NCBI RefSeq assembly: GCF_023159225.1
Contig: NC_063163.1
Location: forward strand, 105,431,885 to 105,495,884
Reading direction: 5' to 3'
DNA length: 64,000 bases
Source: Perognathus longimembris pacificus
Taxonomy: Eukaryota > Chordata > Mammalia > Rodentia > Heteromyidae
The notes beneath the pieces are model-generated. The model had not been told where the DNA came from. It saw only the letters and a program-made list of their open reading frames with translations, and made no database searches. Positions 12,956 through 24,169 of this stretch are shown here, piece after piece (position 1 is the stretch's first letter; the number at the start of each line of letters is the position of its first letter). The translations under genes were made by a program, and so were the position numbers.

Positions 12956-13243
12956 GCAATGCAAAACCTCAGTAAGTTCAACTTTGAGATTCTAGAATTA
13001 GATTTGTCTGTCAGTCTTTAGAATGGTGATATTGGATTAAGTTTCTTCAGAAAGAAAAGCTGAGAATAATAAAAGAAAAGTAGAGAAGTTTGGTAGAGTC
13101 TTGTTGAAGGAAATTTTGTTTTCAGTTTTCTAAAAGTTCAGGAGAGTCACAAATGCAATGCACAGAGGGGCAGCATATATAGGAAGATTGCAGTTTAGAC
13201 TTCCAAGGAATGAAAAGTGAAGTTTTCTCTCAAAGTAACCAGA
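12956..13243. other. Unannotated stretch
   Basis: AT-rich unique sequence, no feature recognised. Confidence 0.45.
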
Positions 13244-13473
13244 GCAATCTGTTGGTGGCTCACATCTGGAATCCTCATAATTCAAGAGACTGAGACCTGA
13301 GGACCAGTTCAAAGCCATTCAGCTCAGACAAATGCATGAGACTCTTATCTCCAATGAATCAACAAAAAGCCAGAAGAGGAGATGTGGCTCAAGTGGTGGA
13401 GTGCCAGCCTTGAGTGAAAAAGCTAATGGATGGAACCTAGGCCTTGAGTTCAAGCCCCAGTAGTGGCACAAAT
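13244..13473 (+). repeat. 7SL-headed chimeric SINE
   Basis: Head 'ggtggctcacatctggaatc', middle 'ctcttatctccaatgaatca', tail module 'gatgtggctcaagtggtgga' through 'gagttcaagccccag'. Confidence 0.8.
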
Positions 13474-13499
13474 CAAGAAAGAAAAATAACAACAGTATA

Positions 13500-13579
13500 A
13501 AGGACTGAAGGTATGGCTCAAGTGGTAGAGTGCCTGCCTAACAAGTGCAATGCCTTGAATTCAAACTTCACTACTACCG
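13500..13579 (+). repeat. ID-like SINE monomer
   Basis: tRNA-like A box 'atggctcaagtggtagagtg' and B box 'gaattcaaactt', followed by a short CA tract (13580-13606). It stands directly behind the previous SINE. Confidence 0.65.
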
Positions 13580-13606
13580 CACACGTACACACACACATGC
13601 ACACAC

Positions 13607-14419
13607 AGATTTATCTCAGATTAACAGATAAACAAGTAATAAATAACATGGGAAGGTCATTGAGACCTTCAAAGGATTTATTGCAGATGTGATCTCACAG
13701 GCCTTTTAGAGAAGACACTGACAAACACTACTAGGACATTATAGAATAAGAGATTGAGAGTAACTTAGCAATCAAGATCACATGCATTCAGAGCTTAAAA
13801 TAGAATCCACGAGCTAGATGGGAAAGGCAGATGGTAGCTGTCTTAGTTTGGGTACCATCAGGAAAGAGATGGGATTCCACTTTAGCTAGGTGTTGTAACA
13901 AGTTTGATACAGGGGACTGTGTATAGAGCATTCAAGGAGGGTTAGGAAAGCAGAGGACATAGAGCATCATCCTGGAGTTGGCAAGGACAGAAGGTAGAAT
14001 CCAGCAGGAAAAGGATTGATTACCAAACCCTGGAGACCTGTGCAGAAAAGGATGTTTAATGAACTCAGCATTGTGTCCAAGACACAGCCGGTCCATTGAT
14101 GACCCCGCAGGGAGGCAGGCAGCCAGTTCCACAGGCAGCATCCTCTCTCTCCTGCCTTTGGTCTAGGCAGGGCCAGGAAGTTCTGAGACTCAATTCTGTG
14201 TTCGTCAGTCTTCTCAGACATCTGCATAGGAGGAGAGGGAGCAAATTGGGAAGGGGAACTTGGAAGATATTTATTTAACTCAGTACCCATGCAAAGGTAA
14301 ATGGAGGGAATGGAATCTGCTTGGTGGGAGATTACTATGTCTTCAGACAAGGAATAAAGGAGAATATACAGAAAGGGGGGTGACCCACAATGCATTTTGT
14401 TCAGAATACAATTTTTGAA
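13607..14419. other. Unannotated stretch
   Basis: No repeat recognised. The reverse-strand 164-codon ORF at 13967-14461 starts inside the GT microsatellite and is a shadow. Confidence 0.45.
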
Positions 14420-14456
14420 GTGTGTGTGTGTGTGTATGTGTGTGTGTGTGTGTGTG
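14420..14456. repeat. (GT)n microsatellite
   Basis: GT tract with one 'at' interruption. Confidence 0.95.
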
Positions 14457-14864
14457 ACCAATTCATAGCTATCTTCTAGAAGATCTACATTCAGCTATAT
14501 AGAATATGAGCTATACCATCAGTTTATACAGGTGAGGGGTGAAATTCTGGTGGCAGATGACACCAGTGGAGGAGTAGATGATTGGAAGAGATGACAAGAC
14601 TGGAGAGATCCAGTTTATAAAGACTTGGCAGCAAAAGCCACTGAGAAGTAGACAGGGAGTCCTAAACCCGTTTGAATTGCCTTTTCCAATGTGCCTGGAG
14701 TCTTGGATTCTCAAAGGACAAATACAGGGCCACCAATGGAAGCTTCAGCTGAGACGTTAAAGACCAAAGGCTGGCTGCTGGTCCTGAGAATAGAACCTCC
14801 AGCTATGACCTTTCCTCTTCCAGCTTCCTTACCTTTCAGAGATGGTGTTCTTTGACCACATCCT

Positions 14865-14925
14865 ACCCCTTGGGGTGTTTTTGAGGATAAATGAGATAAT
14901 GTCTGTGAAGCCCCTGGAGAGGAAG
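14865..14925 (+). repeat. MIR core fragment
   Basis: 'gaggataaatgagataatgt' followed by 'ctgtgaagcccctgg' matches the conserved MIR core. Confidence 0.6.
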
Positions 14926-15293
14926 CATTGATGCAGATAAGCACACCCCACACCCGCTGGTATTTTTAGCTGAAGAGTGCATTTAGCAATTCCTGGAGCT
15001 TTGAAAAGGAAAGAGAAAAGGGTGGAAGGGGGGGCAGGGAATCTGTGCCCTACAAGAATATTGTTTTTTTTCGAGAAATCCCTCCCACCCCAAGTGTAAG
15101 AATCCACGTCAAAGGAAACAAACAGCATGTATAGATAAAACAGGAAGGTGATAGGTTTGCTTGCAACCAAGACAAGGATATGCCAAAGGGCTCAGTGCCT
15201 GCTGCTTGCTCCCTGTTAAGGGGCCGGGGTCCAGTGGTTGGCTCCTCTGCTGATAATGAAACAAAGGTTAAGTAACTCTGTGTTCTGTGCAGA

Positions 15294-15527
15294 ATGGCAG
15301 GAAACATCTTCATCACCCATGACTCCTCAAGAAATTATGAGTTTGATGGAGGGGACAATAAGGGAGGTGCATTTCCTGCCAAGATCCCCAAAATGGTGCT
15401 TACTCTCCATACTGGCCAAAGAACTGGCATGTTGATCCAACCCAAGCATGACCGAATGACCATAGGGAAAGGCCTGCCCTTCAGTCCAGATCTGCCTCAT
15501 AAGCACAAAGCCCTCCAGAAGCAATAA
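15294..15527 (+). CDS. Candidate 77-codon coding exon, unknown product
   Basis: I do not recognise this protein. The frame runs from ATG at 15294 to TAA at 15525-15527 and encodes a basic, hydrophilic 77-residue peptide with no membrane segment, signal peptide or cysteine pattern. Residues 2-10 read AGNIFITHD and the C-terminus is rich in K, H and Q (HKHKALQKQ). Two things lift it above chance. First, the ATG lies two bases after a plausible splice acceptor, 'ctctgtgttctgtgcag' (15276-15292). Second, its context (A at -3, G at +4) is a strong start. No repeat overlaps the frame, but no donor or AATAAA is visible within about 180 bp downstream, so if real it would be a terminal exon with a longer 3' UTR. 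It could equally be a chance ORF or a fragment of a retrocopy; I lean towards chance. Confidence 0.25.
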   Translation: MAGNIFITHDSSRNYEFDGGDNKGGAFPAKIPKMVLTLHTGQRTGMLIQPKHDRMTIGKGLPFSPDLPHKHKALQKQ

Positions 15528-15709
15528 CAGGAATCTTGGAATGATAACTTACTTGGAGAAAGGTCTTGATAGAGCTCAACCCACAGTTTTATTTGTGTTC
15601 TTCTTTCTCATTCTATACTGAAAGTATTTCTCTCTCATTCCATGCAATATAACTGTGCCTGTTTGCACTTGACAAGCAAAGAAATTTACCTGCTCTGCTT
15701 TAGGCTCTG

Positions 15710-15711
15710 AG

Positions 15712-15779
<68 letters not shown>

Positions 15780-15844
15780 GAATTTGAACTCAGAGGTTTG
15801 AGTTGTGTGTGTGTGTGTGTGTGTGTGCTGGAATTTGAACTCAG
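15710..15844. repeat. Duplicated unit: GT microsatellite plus SINE piece
   Basis: The unit 'gagtt-(GT)n-gctggaatttgaactcaga' occurs twice in tandem, at 15710-15794 with about 32 GT units and at 15800-15844 with about 12. The non-GT part is the reversed 3' end of a chimeric SINE, so the duplication arose after the SINE inserted. Confidence 0.9.
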
Positions 15845-16061
15845 AACTTTGGGCTTTTGCTTGGCTTTCTTGCTCAAAGCGGGAACTATACCATTTGAGA
15901 CACACCTTCACTTCTGGTTTTTTTTTTTTTTAATGTTTTTGATAAGTAATTGGAGATAAGAGGCTCATGAATTTATTTCCTTAAACTGGCTATGGACTGT
16001 GATTCTCAGATCTCAGTCTTCCTAGTAGCTAGGATAACAGTCACAAGCCACTGTGCCTGAT
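15777..16061 (-). repeat. 7SL-headed chimeric SINE, minus strand
   Basis: Reversed tail module ('tttgaactcaga', 'cttgctcaaagc'), T-run at 15919-15932, then reversed middle 'taattggagataagaggctc' and reversed head 'cctagtagctaggataacag' with 'caagccactgtgcc'. The GT tract lies at its 3' end. Confidence 0.8.
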
Positions 16062-16174
16062 CAATTTTAACATTTTATATTCATTGTTTATAAGCTGACA
16101 TTTAGGTATTATTGGTGTCTTTTTACATCTGAGTCAACTCAGGAAGTTAGTTGTCTAATGTTGAATAGTAATAG

Positions 16175-16370
16175 TCTCACGTCTGAGTTCAAATTCTGTC
16201 TCTCTATACAAACAGAATGGTATGGAAGAATAATTTAACCTTTCCAAATTTAGCTCCTTTCTTAACAATTTGGAGGAAATCACTTCCATAGTAGGATTAG
16301 TATGAAAGTTAAAAAACACAGTATAATTATAACATGTTTGCCAAATTGCTTTGCTCCACGCATCAAAGAT
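16175..16370 (+). repeat. MIR SINE
   Basis: 'gtctgagttcaaattctgtc' followed by 'aataatttaacctttccaaa' and 'aggattagtatgaaagtt' follows MIR landmarks. Confidence 0.55.
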
Positions 16371-16420
16371 GATCCAGAGCAAATTCAATAGGTGCATATA
16401 ATTTTTTTAAACTTTTTATT

Positions 16421-16625
16421 TTTTGTTTGTTTTTTTTTGCCAGTCCTAGGGCTTGAACTCATGGCCTGAGCACTGTCCCTGGCTTCTTTTTGCTCAAGGC
16501 ACTCTACCACTTGAGCCACAGTGCCACTTCCAGCTTTTTCTATATATGTGGTGCTGAGGAATTGAACCCAGGGCTTCATGCATACGAGGCAAGCACTCTG
16601 CCACTAGGCCATAATCACAGCTCTG
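16421..16625 (-). repeat. IDL-Geo dimeric SINE, minus strand
   Basis: T-tail, then reversed right monomer (gccagtcctagggcttgaac ... cttgagccacagtgcc) and reversed left monomer (ggaattgaacccagggcttc). A duplication 'gcatataatttt' is present at 16394-16405 and 16630-16641. Confidence 0.85.
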
Positions 16626-16641
16626 GGGAGCATATAATTTT

Positions 16642-18380
16642 ATTTCCACCTTGATCATCTTGCTGGGTTTTATTTTCTTAGAGCAGATGGAGTGTGCACT
16701 CTGTAGACACTGGCAGAGATCTCTTAAACCATTTAGATGGTGAAAGATGAATTTCTAGTTTGTAACAAAATAATAGAATGTACTTTGAGAGCAGTGAAAT
16801 TCCCATCCCATCACCCAGGCATCTCAGGTTAAGTGGTTTCCTATCAGACCAACAATCTCTTGCAAGATAAAAGATTTGAGTCCCAATTTCTTTAGAAAAA
16901 GGAAAGATTATAATCACATGGAGTTATAAAACATTGGATTTACCAAGGACCCACGTATATTAGAAATAAATGAGGTAGCTTGGAGCCAGTTCCCTCTATT
17001 CCAGATCATATGGCCTGCATAGGATAGAACCAGGATGAGAATGAAGGCTTCTCCCACTTTACTATAGGCTCCTCTTTGTACTTAACATCTAGGTTTTCCC
17101 TCTTACCTTATTCAGGACTCTACTGAAAGAGTAAAAAGGGTATATAAGAGTTCCTTGCTACCAAAAATACTCTACAATATTTGCATCCTGCAGGAACAAT
17201 GGTAAATCTAGAAGTATTGTCATCAGTTCTTAAATCTCTGGCCACTTCCCCTATTTCTTTTGTCAATAAGTTCTGATAATGTAGACAGAAAATTCATGTG
17301 CAGTGACAGAATGAAGAATTACAGCTCCATTTTATATGTCAGCTTTTCCTATGTCCCCAGTTATGGTCTTCAATTTTAGGGATAATTAAATATTTCAGTT
17401 GCTATCAAGTGCAAGTGGTTGCATTGCCAATGAGAAAGCTCTGGTGGGGATCGCTTAGACAAACTGACAGGGTTTTTTTTTCCCAACAGGACAGAAAGGT
17501 GTTGGTGGTGGGAAGTGAGTTGTTATCCTGGGAGACACATCAATTATGTCCCTGACAATCTAAAATGGCAGTGGAGACAGGGCTTTCTCTATGCTCAGAA
17601 TATTGCCTCCTTGTATTGTGTATCCAGCAATAAAGGATACGCTTCATGTTGGAAACATAGAGGAAAGTCAATATGCTTCCTTGGAACCCAGGCTTGAGTA
17701 CTCCATTTATACAAAGGTTGACAATGATGGAGTACAAACAAAATTTTGAAATACAAAGGAAAGACATCTATTCCTTGCATTTGACTGCCCTGTGTAACTG
17801 GACTCTCCCTTTTTGTGGGCCCTCACTGCTTTATTGAGAGCGGAGGGAATGATCAGCCTATGAAGTGAAAAGGTTAAATGAGTTTCATCATCTTCTTGCT
17901 AAAATGACAGTACTGTCAATATCAAGTTTCATTCTGATGGTAAATGTCATTAGAAGAAGGGCCAGCAGCATACGCATCAGCCATTTGCAGAGTACACCGA
18001 AGGGACCAGCATGAGGAGAAGGGTCAAGGAAATGGTGTCTGTGGTCTCTGGGAACAGTCTCTGTCTACACAAGGGTGACTGAGGGTTTATGCTGTCCCCC
18101 ACAACTTCTGTCACATGAATTTATGCCAATCCAAATGTATGCCATCTACCACAAGGAAAGCAGTGGGCAAAGCCAGTGTGAGACTCCGAATTCTTGCTGT
18201 TGCTAGTGCCATCGTGGCTCATTTCTTCAGACTCCATGTGTATTTATTTATTTTTTCTACAAAATGGTTGCCCAACAAATGGGTCTGGCTTTTTTTTTTT
18301 TTTTAGGGAAAAGACAGTTAAAGCTTAAGATAGCCCAATTTCATATTGAGAACACAATAAACTTAGATTGAACGCAATTG
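16642..18380. other. Unannotated stretch
   Basis: About 1.7 kb with no repeat I can name. Small ORFs only. A T-run at 17468-17476 followed by 'cccaacag' is acceptor-like without a supporting frame. Confidence 0.45.
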
Positions 18381-18394
18381 GCTTCCTTCCTTTC

Positions 18395-18601
18395 TTTTTT
18401 TTTTTTTTGGCCAGTCCTGGGGCTTGGACTCAGGGCCTGAGCACCGTCCCTGGCTTCCTTCTGCTCAAGGCTAGCACTCTGCCACTTGAGCCACAGCGCC
18501 ACTTCTGGCCATTTTATGTATATGTGGTGCTGGGGAATCGAACCCAGGGCCTCATGAATATGAGGCAGGCACTCTTGCCACTAGGCCATATCCCCAGCCC
18601 C
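18395..18601 (-). repeat. IDL-Geo dimeric SINE, minus strand
   Basis: T-tail at 18395-18408, reversed right and left monomers, and a perfect 14-bp duplication 'gcttccttcctttc' at 18381-18394 and 18604-18617. Low divergence from the other copies, so a relatively young insertion. Confidence 0.92.
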
Positions 18602-18923
18602 ATGCTTCCTTCCTTTCAACTTTGCTTCTGAAAATTTTTTCTACAGGCCTCTCCACTACTCTGTTACTGTGAAAAAAAAAAAGAGATGGACAAACCTCAG
18701 GCCTCATAGTACAGCAGAATCTGTATTCTAGCAAAATCCTCAATGATTTCTAGCAATGTTGCTCCCTGTCCCTGTGCTGTAGCTGATGGTTTTCACCAGG
18801 TAAATAGTAGTGACTTTGTGTCTTCATTGTAAGGCTGATAAACAGAAAAAAGTAGAAAACACAATGTCTGTTTACATCCTTTTCTAGAGAAGGAAAATAT
18901 AGCTTTAATAATAACACTGATAA

Positions 18924-19145
18924 AGCTGGAGGCCAGTGTCTCATGCCTGTAATCCTAGTAACTCAGGAAGCTGAGAATGAGGATTACAACTTGAAGTCTA
19001 CTTGAGTAGGAAAGTTCACAAGACCCTATCTCCAATTAACCACCAAAAAAGCGAAAGTAGCATGGTGGCTCAAGTGGTAGAGTATCAGCCTTGAGCAAAA
19101 AAGCTAAGGGACAGTGCCTAGGCCCTGAGTTCAAGCACTAGTACC
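18924..19145 (+). repeat. 7SL-headed chimeric SINE
   Basis: Head 'tcatgcctgtaatcctagta', middle 'ctatctccaattaaccacca', tail module 'ggtggctcaagtggtagagt' to 'gagttcaagcac'. It runs straight into a CA microsatellite. Confidence 0.85.

Positions 19146-19188
<43 letters not shown>
19146..19188. repeat. (CA)n microsatellite at SINE tail
   Basis: About 21 uninterrupted CA units immediately behind the SINE. Confidence 0.95.
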
Positions 19189-19190
<2 letters not shown>

Positions 19191-19836
19191 ATCAATCTAC
19201 TTCTACTTTCAAATGTTATTTTTTATGTGTCAATATAAGCAGTCCAGTTCCTGTAAGAGATTTTGCCTTCTAGAAAGGATGGATTATATTTCAGTCATTC
19301 TATTATACCATTATACCCTCCCTCTTCAAACACTAGTCATAGCTTCTATTTTATATTTCAGTGACTATATCTTTAATGTCAGTTTTCTCTGCTAATGAAG
19401 ACATGGTATGAGAAAAACACCATTCCTATCGGACCCTGTTGGAATTGGCCAAACAGATATGTGTAAGTATGACATGCATTTAGGACTTATAAACATTTAT
19501 TTAATCAAGCCAAGTCTTGCTATTCTACTTTGAGAAACTCAATGAATCTTTGACTAATTTTTTTAATTTGTTACACAAATCATTTTGAACTTTCTCTTGC
19601 TATGGAAAAGATGTAATTGTCATTTCTCCAAGCCAGAAACTCTGTTTCAAGCCCTGAGAATGATCAGAGTTCTTTTTTTTTCCTTTCAAAACTACCCTCC
19701 GCAAAGAAAACTGTATGGTGTCCACCCATCAGCCACATTGCTTTTCCCTCAAACTTCTGCCATGAAACAAATAATTCATCTCCACTTTTTGCTTCTATGT
19801 TGGCACAGAAGCTGTTTGTCTTGCTCATGGGACCGC
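19189..19836. other. Unannotated stretch
   Basis: AT-rich unique sequence. The 164- and 140-codon ORFs that begin here run through the GT tract at 19837-19866 in different frames, which argues against coding. Confidence 0.45.
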
Positions 19837-19866
19837 TGTGGTGTGTGTGTGTGTGTGTGTGTGTGT
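19837..19866. repeat. (GT)n microsatellite
   Basis: About 14 GT units. Confidence 0.95.
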
Positions 19867-20123
19867 TGCTCAGTATTTTGTGGTGTCTCTTCAGCCGCCT
19901 TTACCATTCTGTGGGCGTTTTCTCAAACTGCTGTGGAACCACGGAGCCTCTATCAGGCATTGCTATTTGTGCAATTCTCTGCAAAAATGCCTTCAAGTTT
20001 TACCTTGCCGGCTCCACTTGGGGACAACCACAATGGTGAAAAGGCACTAAGGGCTGACGCATGCACTTTGCCTCCCTGACGCCTGCCCGATAAGATCAAA
20101 CAGTAGGGTTACAACAGTGTGAC

Positions 20124-20270
20124 AAACTCAGGGAGGTGAAAGGGGGTGAGCAGAAGCCTCTGCTACCATTCTTCTATTGAAGTACCCCACTCCCTGTACC
20201 CTACTTCCAAGAAGGGCTTCCCCTAGTGGGGAAAGGCATGGTGGAGTTTCCAAAGGATTCTGCAGGTGCA
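20124..20270 (+). repeat. 147-bp direct repeat, copy 1
   Basis: Runs from 'aaactcagggaggtg' to 'gattctgcaggtgca'. The copy at 22428-22572 differs by one substitution and two 1-bp deletions. The flanks of the two copies are unrelated. Confidence 0.95.
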
Positions 20271-21116
20271 TTTTTGGCACAGAAATAGGCCTAAAAATGT
20301 CCTAGCTTTCTTCCTTTGTCTTGTCACTGGTTATATCTTTCCATTCTTGGTTATCTTACTCCTGCAACAAAATGACTTTAATGTGAGCATTTCTACTCAG
20401 ACAATTCTGCCTATAGCAAGGATCTTAGTCCCTATTTCTTCCCATTACTTCTCTGCTTCTTCAGCACTGGGGATGGTGAGGGCAATGTCCTAGAATGTCC
20501 CCATCCAAGCCAAGGTCAGGAGGATGCTAGACCCACAGCCCAGCCAGTCCAAGTTGGTGGGAAAGTAGAGGTGGTGGTATTTCATTCAGGTTCCCCTGCT
20601 TTTTCTTTGGTGCCTAATGATAACTTCCAATACAGATAAGAAATGGAACCCTTGATTGGCATCAGCTTAGTCGTCTTCTTGTGGACAAGGATTATCAGAA
20701 CCTAATATTTATTATAAAAGTTGTAGTCACCACATTCAACTGGTACATGGGCTGATAGAGTCACACAGGTGTTACGAGTCTCCCTAATGAGTAGCCTGTG
20801 ATAATCATTTGAATGTAGTAGATGCTGTGGACTCTTGAGCTGGTCCTACATGGAAGGTGGTTTGGAGCCCTTATGTTCAGTGTTTGGTTTGTTTTTACAA
20901 ATGAAAAGATAGAGATAAGGAGAAGAGAATTTCCTGGATTAGATCTACACAGTGATCAACAACACAACTGAGAAAAGAAAGGTGCTGTGGCAAGGGAAGT
21001 ATTAGTAATATTAATTTCTGTAACTCTCTGTGTGACAGCAATTGTTTATTCTGACTTTTTCACAGGATTCTGAATATCTACCATGTTTCAGGTTCCTTTA
21101 TGTTTTTCTCTGTGTA
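20271..21116. other. Unannotated stretch between direct repeats
   Basis: No recognised element. It does not look like the interior of an LTR element (no primer-binding site or coding frame). Confidence 0.45.
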
Positions 21117-21337
21117 GGTACTGGGTCTTGACCTCAGGGCTTAAGTGCTGTCTGTCCTTTAGCATTTTTTGCTACAGGCTTGTGCTCTACCACTTGAGCC
21201 ACAGCTCCATTTGTGACTTTTTGTTGGTTAATTGGTGATAAGAGTCTTATGGACTTTCCTACCCAAACTGTGACCCGCTAATCTCAGCCTCCTTATTACC
21301 AAGGATTTCAGGAATGAACTACAGTACCATCTTGGTT
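21117..21337 (-). repeat. 7SL-headed chimeric SINE, minus strand
   Basis: 'ctctaccacttgagccacag', 'taattggtgataagagtctt', 'atctcagcctccttattacc' give the reversed tail, middle and head in order. Confidence 0.8.
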
Positions 21338-22427
21338 CCTTCACTTTTAATGAGGTGTTGCTAAGAGTTTTCTAGGTGGGGAGTTTAGGGCTCTGGGTTA
21401 CTTTCCCAAACTCAATAGGCAAATAAGGAGTGGAGTTGACATAGGAACATATCAAGTATGACCTTCTCAGTAACATGAATACTAGGCAGTTCAGGCTCTC
21501 AGCACTGTGAGAGTTCATCCTGGCTCAGGGCTGCTGGCTGTCCCAGCTTTCCAGTCTCAGAGTGGATTGTTCTTTTCTCAGAATCTGTTTGGGCTGGAAA
21601 GTGGCAGCCATTGCTTGCAAAGGTACAAGGCCTCACTTCTGTCTGCTACTATCGTCCATCCACTGTGGTCCATCCATTCACCTCTCCTCAGCTTTCATCT
21701 CACTCTTTGGTCAGATTCCCCGTTGGTGATTTTTATTTCACACTGCTTTGGTTCTTAGATTTAGGGAAATAGCAGAGGCCCATGAAATTTCCCACTCAGT
21801 AATCACATATGTCCTCCTCGCCCATCATCCAAGTTCCATACAAACTCAACCACCCATGGAGCAGCCCCAATGACAGCAAGGATGAAATTAAGGGCTCTCA
21901 AACAATGGAGCAGAGTGCTCTAGTTTTCAAAAGAGAAATGCTGGAAGTTTGATAGACGCATGATATTGCTGAGGGTTTTGTGTCTCAGGCCCAGTATTGG
22001 TGAACTGGGGATCTTTATGGAAGCGGAATGCCTGCCTATAGTGTTGCTCCTTCTATGAAGAGCATTGTAGAGATGGAGACCTCCCACTCTTGCATTATTT
22101 TCTGGGTGTTCTTTCCTTCCACACTGCCTTGGCCTCTCTGGGTCAGCTGTCATTGGCCTGTTTCCCTTTATTCAAGTTGGGCTAGTGATACTTTGTTGGG
22201 ACTGTGTAATGTGGCTTTTGAATCCCAATGATCACTGTTTGACTACTATTTTTAAAGCATTATTAACTATTAGTTCTTCCAGTCCTGAGTAACAAGCAAG
22301 TGGTCTCCAAACTCCAGGATCTCTATGTCCAGAGTTCCAGAAGTCTCTATTGCAAGGTTCTGAGGTTCTTCAGGGAGAGTTTTGCTTGAAGAATAGGTCA
22401 GATTGATGGATCAGAAGGAATAAGAAG
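21338..22427. other. Unannotated stretch between direct repeats
   Basis: Unique sequence with no recognised gene or repeat. Confidence 0.45.
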
Positions 22428-22572
22428 AAACTCAGGGAGGTGAAAGGGGGTGAGCAGAAGCCTCTGCTACCATTCTTCTATTGAAGTACCCCGCTCCCTG
22501 TACCCTACTTCCAAGAAGGCTTCCCTAGTGGGGAAAGGCATGGTGGAGTTTCCAAAGGATTCTGCAGGTGCA
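22428..22572 (+). repeat. 147-bp direct repeat, copy 2
   Basis: Second copy, 145 bp. After it the sequence continues 'gaaataaagcct'. In copy 1 the continuation is the similar 'gaaataggcct' after an 11-bp insertion, so homology may extend slightly further. Confidence 0.95.
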
Positions 22573-22822
22573 GAAATAAAGCCTTTCCTCGCCCCCACCA
22601 TCTTCTCTGAACTTCTAACGTATTCTGTCACAGCTTCCTTTTCTTCAGTACACAGTAAACAGTGGTACAGAAACCATTCACACAGAAATCAAAGAGCACA
22701 CAGTCACTTCTATTTCTTGAGTTGCCTCTTTCCCCTCAACTATGCTCTCTCCGAGAGAAACTGGCAAAGTTGAACTTTCTTATTGTTCTCTTTCTTCCCC
22801 TCCCCCCCACCCCCCAATTGGC

Positions 22823-23039
22823 CATGGAGTTTGAACTCAGGGCCTGAACACTGTCCCTGAGCTCTATTTTGCTCAAGGCTAGCACTCTACCGCTTTGAGC
22901 CACAGCACCGCTTCCATCTAGTTTTCTGGTAGTTGGTGATAAGATTTTCACCAAGTTTCTTGCCTGAGCTGGTTGGATTCTCAGATATCAGCCTCCTGAG
23001 TAGTTAAGATTACAGGTGTGAGCCACCTGCACTTGGCTA
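22823..23039 (-). repeat. 7SL-headed chimeric SINE, minus strand
   Basis: Reversed tail module ('tttgaactcagggcctgaac'), middle ('gttggtgataagattttcac') and head ('cagcctcctgagtagttaag', 'gtgtgagccacc'). Confidence 0.85.
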
Positions 23040-23065
23040 GGGAGCTTCTCTTGTGCCAAAATAAG

Positions 23066-23067
<2 letters not shown>

Positions 23068-23109
<42 letters not shown>

Positions 23110-23110
23110 T
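23068..23110. repeat. (TA)n microsatellite
   Basis: TA tract between two SINEs, merging into the T-tail of the next one. Confidence 0.9.
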
Positions 23111-23318
23111 TTTTTTTTTGCCAATTGTGGGGCTTGAACTCAGGGCCTGAGGACTGTCCCTGGCTTCTTTTTGCTCAAGGCTACCAGGCTAGCACTCTAC
23201 CACTTGAGCCACAGTGCCACTTCCTGCCTTTTCTGTATTTGTGGTGCTGAGGAATTGAACCCAGGGCTTCATGCATTCTAGGTAAGCACTCTACCGCTAA
23301 GCCACATTCCCAGCCCCA
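23109..23318 (-). repeat. IDL-Geo dimeric SINE, minus strand
   Basis: T-tail, reversed right monomer with a small internal duplication ('aaggctaccaggctagcac'), then reversed left monomer ending 'cattcccagcccc'. Confidence 0.88.
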
Positions 23319-24169
23319 GTACCATATCTTTTAATGAAACATTTTGAACAGCAGTACAGGGGTTATTCCTGAGGTGAGTAGTCATTTCAGATCACATGGG
23401 TTTCATTTGTTCAGTCACAGAAATTGAAAGCTGCGGAAGCCCTTTGAGCCTTTGTCTTCCAACTCCACCATTTGTTAAGCAGTACACTGAAGCTTTAACT
23501 TTGGCTCTGTGCCTTCCAAGTTCCCAGCCTGACATGCCCACCACAGCAGCCTATTCCTTACTTTTTATTGAGCGTAGCATTGGGACAAGAAGGCTTTACA
23601 GCCCGATGTTCTTGTCACCTTCTCTCGCCTGTTGTTCTAGTATTCAGTTACAAATCTGACTCTGACCCTTGCTGAAGGGGTCATTGAAAGTGACCTAGGG
23701 TAAAAAGAGAAGTAAGCTTGGTTATGACCCAATCAGTCCATGGTTACTAAATTTCCTAGGACTGAAACCTTTTTTTATTTATTTAATTTTTTTACAAAGT
23801 GGAGAAGTGGATGGAGAGCCAGAGTCATAGAGAGGCAATCCAGAGAAAAGGGCAAGTACTGGACAGTACCATTAATTCTCGGGTACATAGGATCCCAGCA
23901 AGGTCATGTAGAGCTCAGAAACCCAGCCAGCATGATGTGGTAGAGCAGTGAGGACATGAGAAAGTGTTGGTGCAGGAATTCTCCCAGTCTTTATCCTACC
24001 CCTGACTGTAAGAGGCAGGAGGAAAGGGGACAGCGTGAAAATCAAGTATTAGGCCTGTCTGAAAGAAATTAGAAGGGTTTGAATTTTCGAATATGTTTAA
24101 AAGGTGGCATCATGCTCATTTCAGTCAAGAAATATGTCTTTCTTGGTGGTGGTGTATTTGTGTGGATTT
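23319..24169. other. Unannotated stretch
   Basis: No named repeat. A short T-rich patch at 23768-23798. Confidence 0.45.

Noticed and set aside
15576..15911. Reverse ORFs rich in Thr-His (also at 9367, 13967, 28286)
   Set aside because: Translations of GT/CA microsatellites.
20124..22572. The two 147-bp repeats as LTRs of a small retroelement
   Set aside because: They do not begin TG and end CA, no primer-binding site follows copy 1, and no short duplication flanks the pair.
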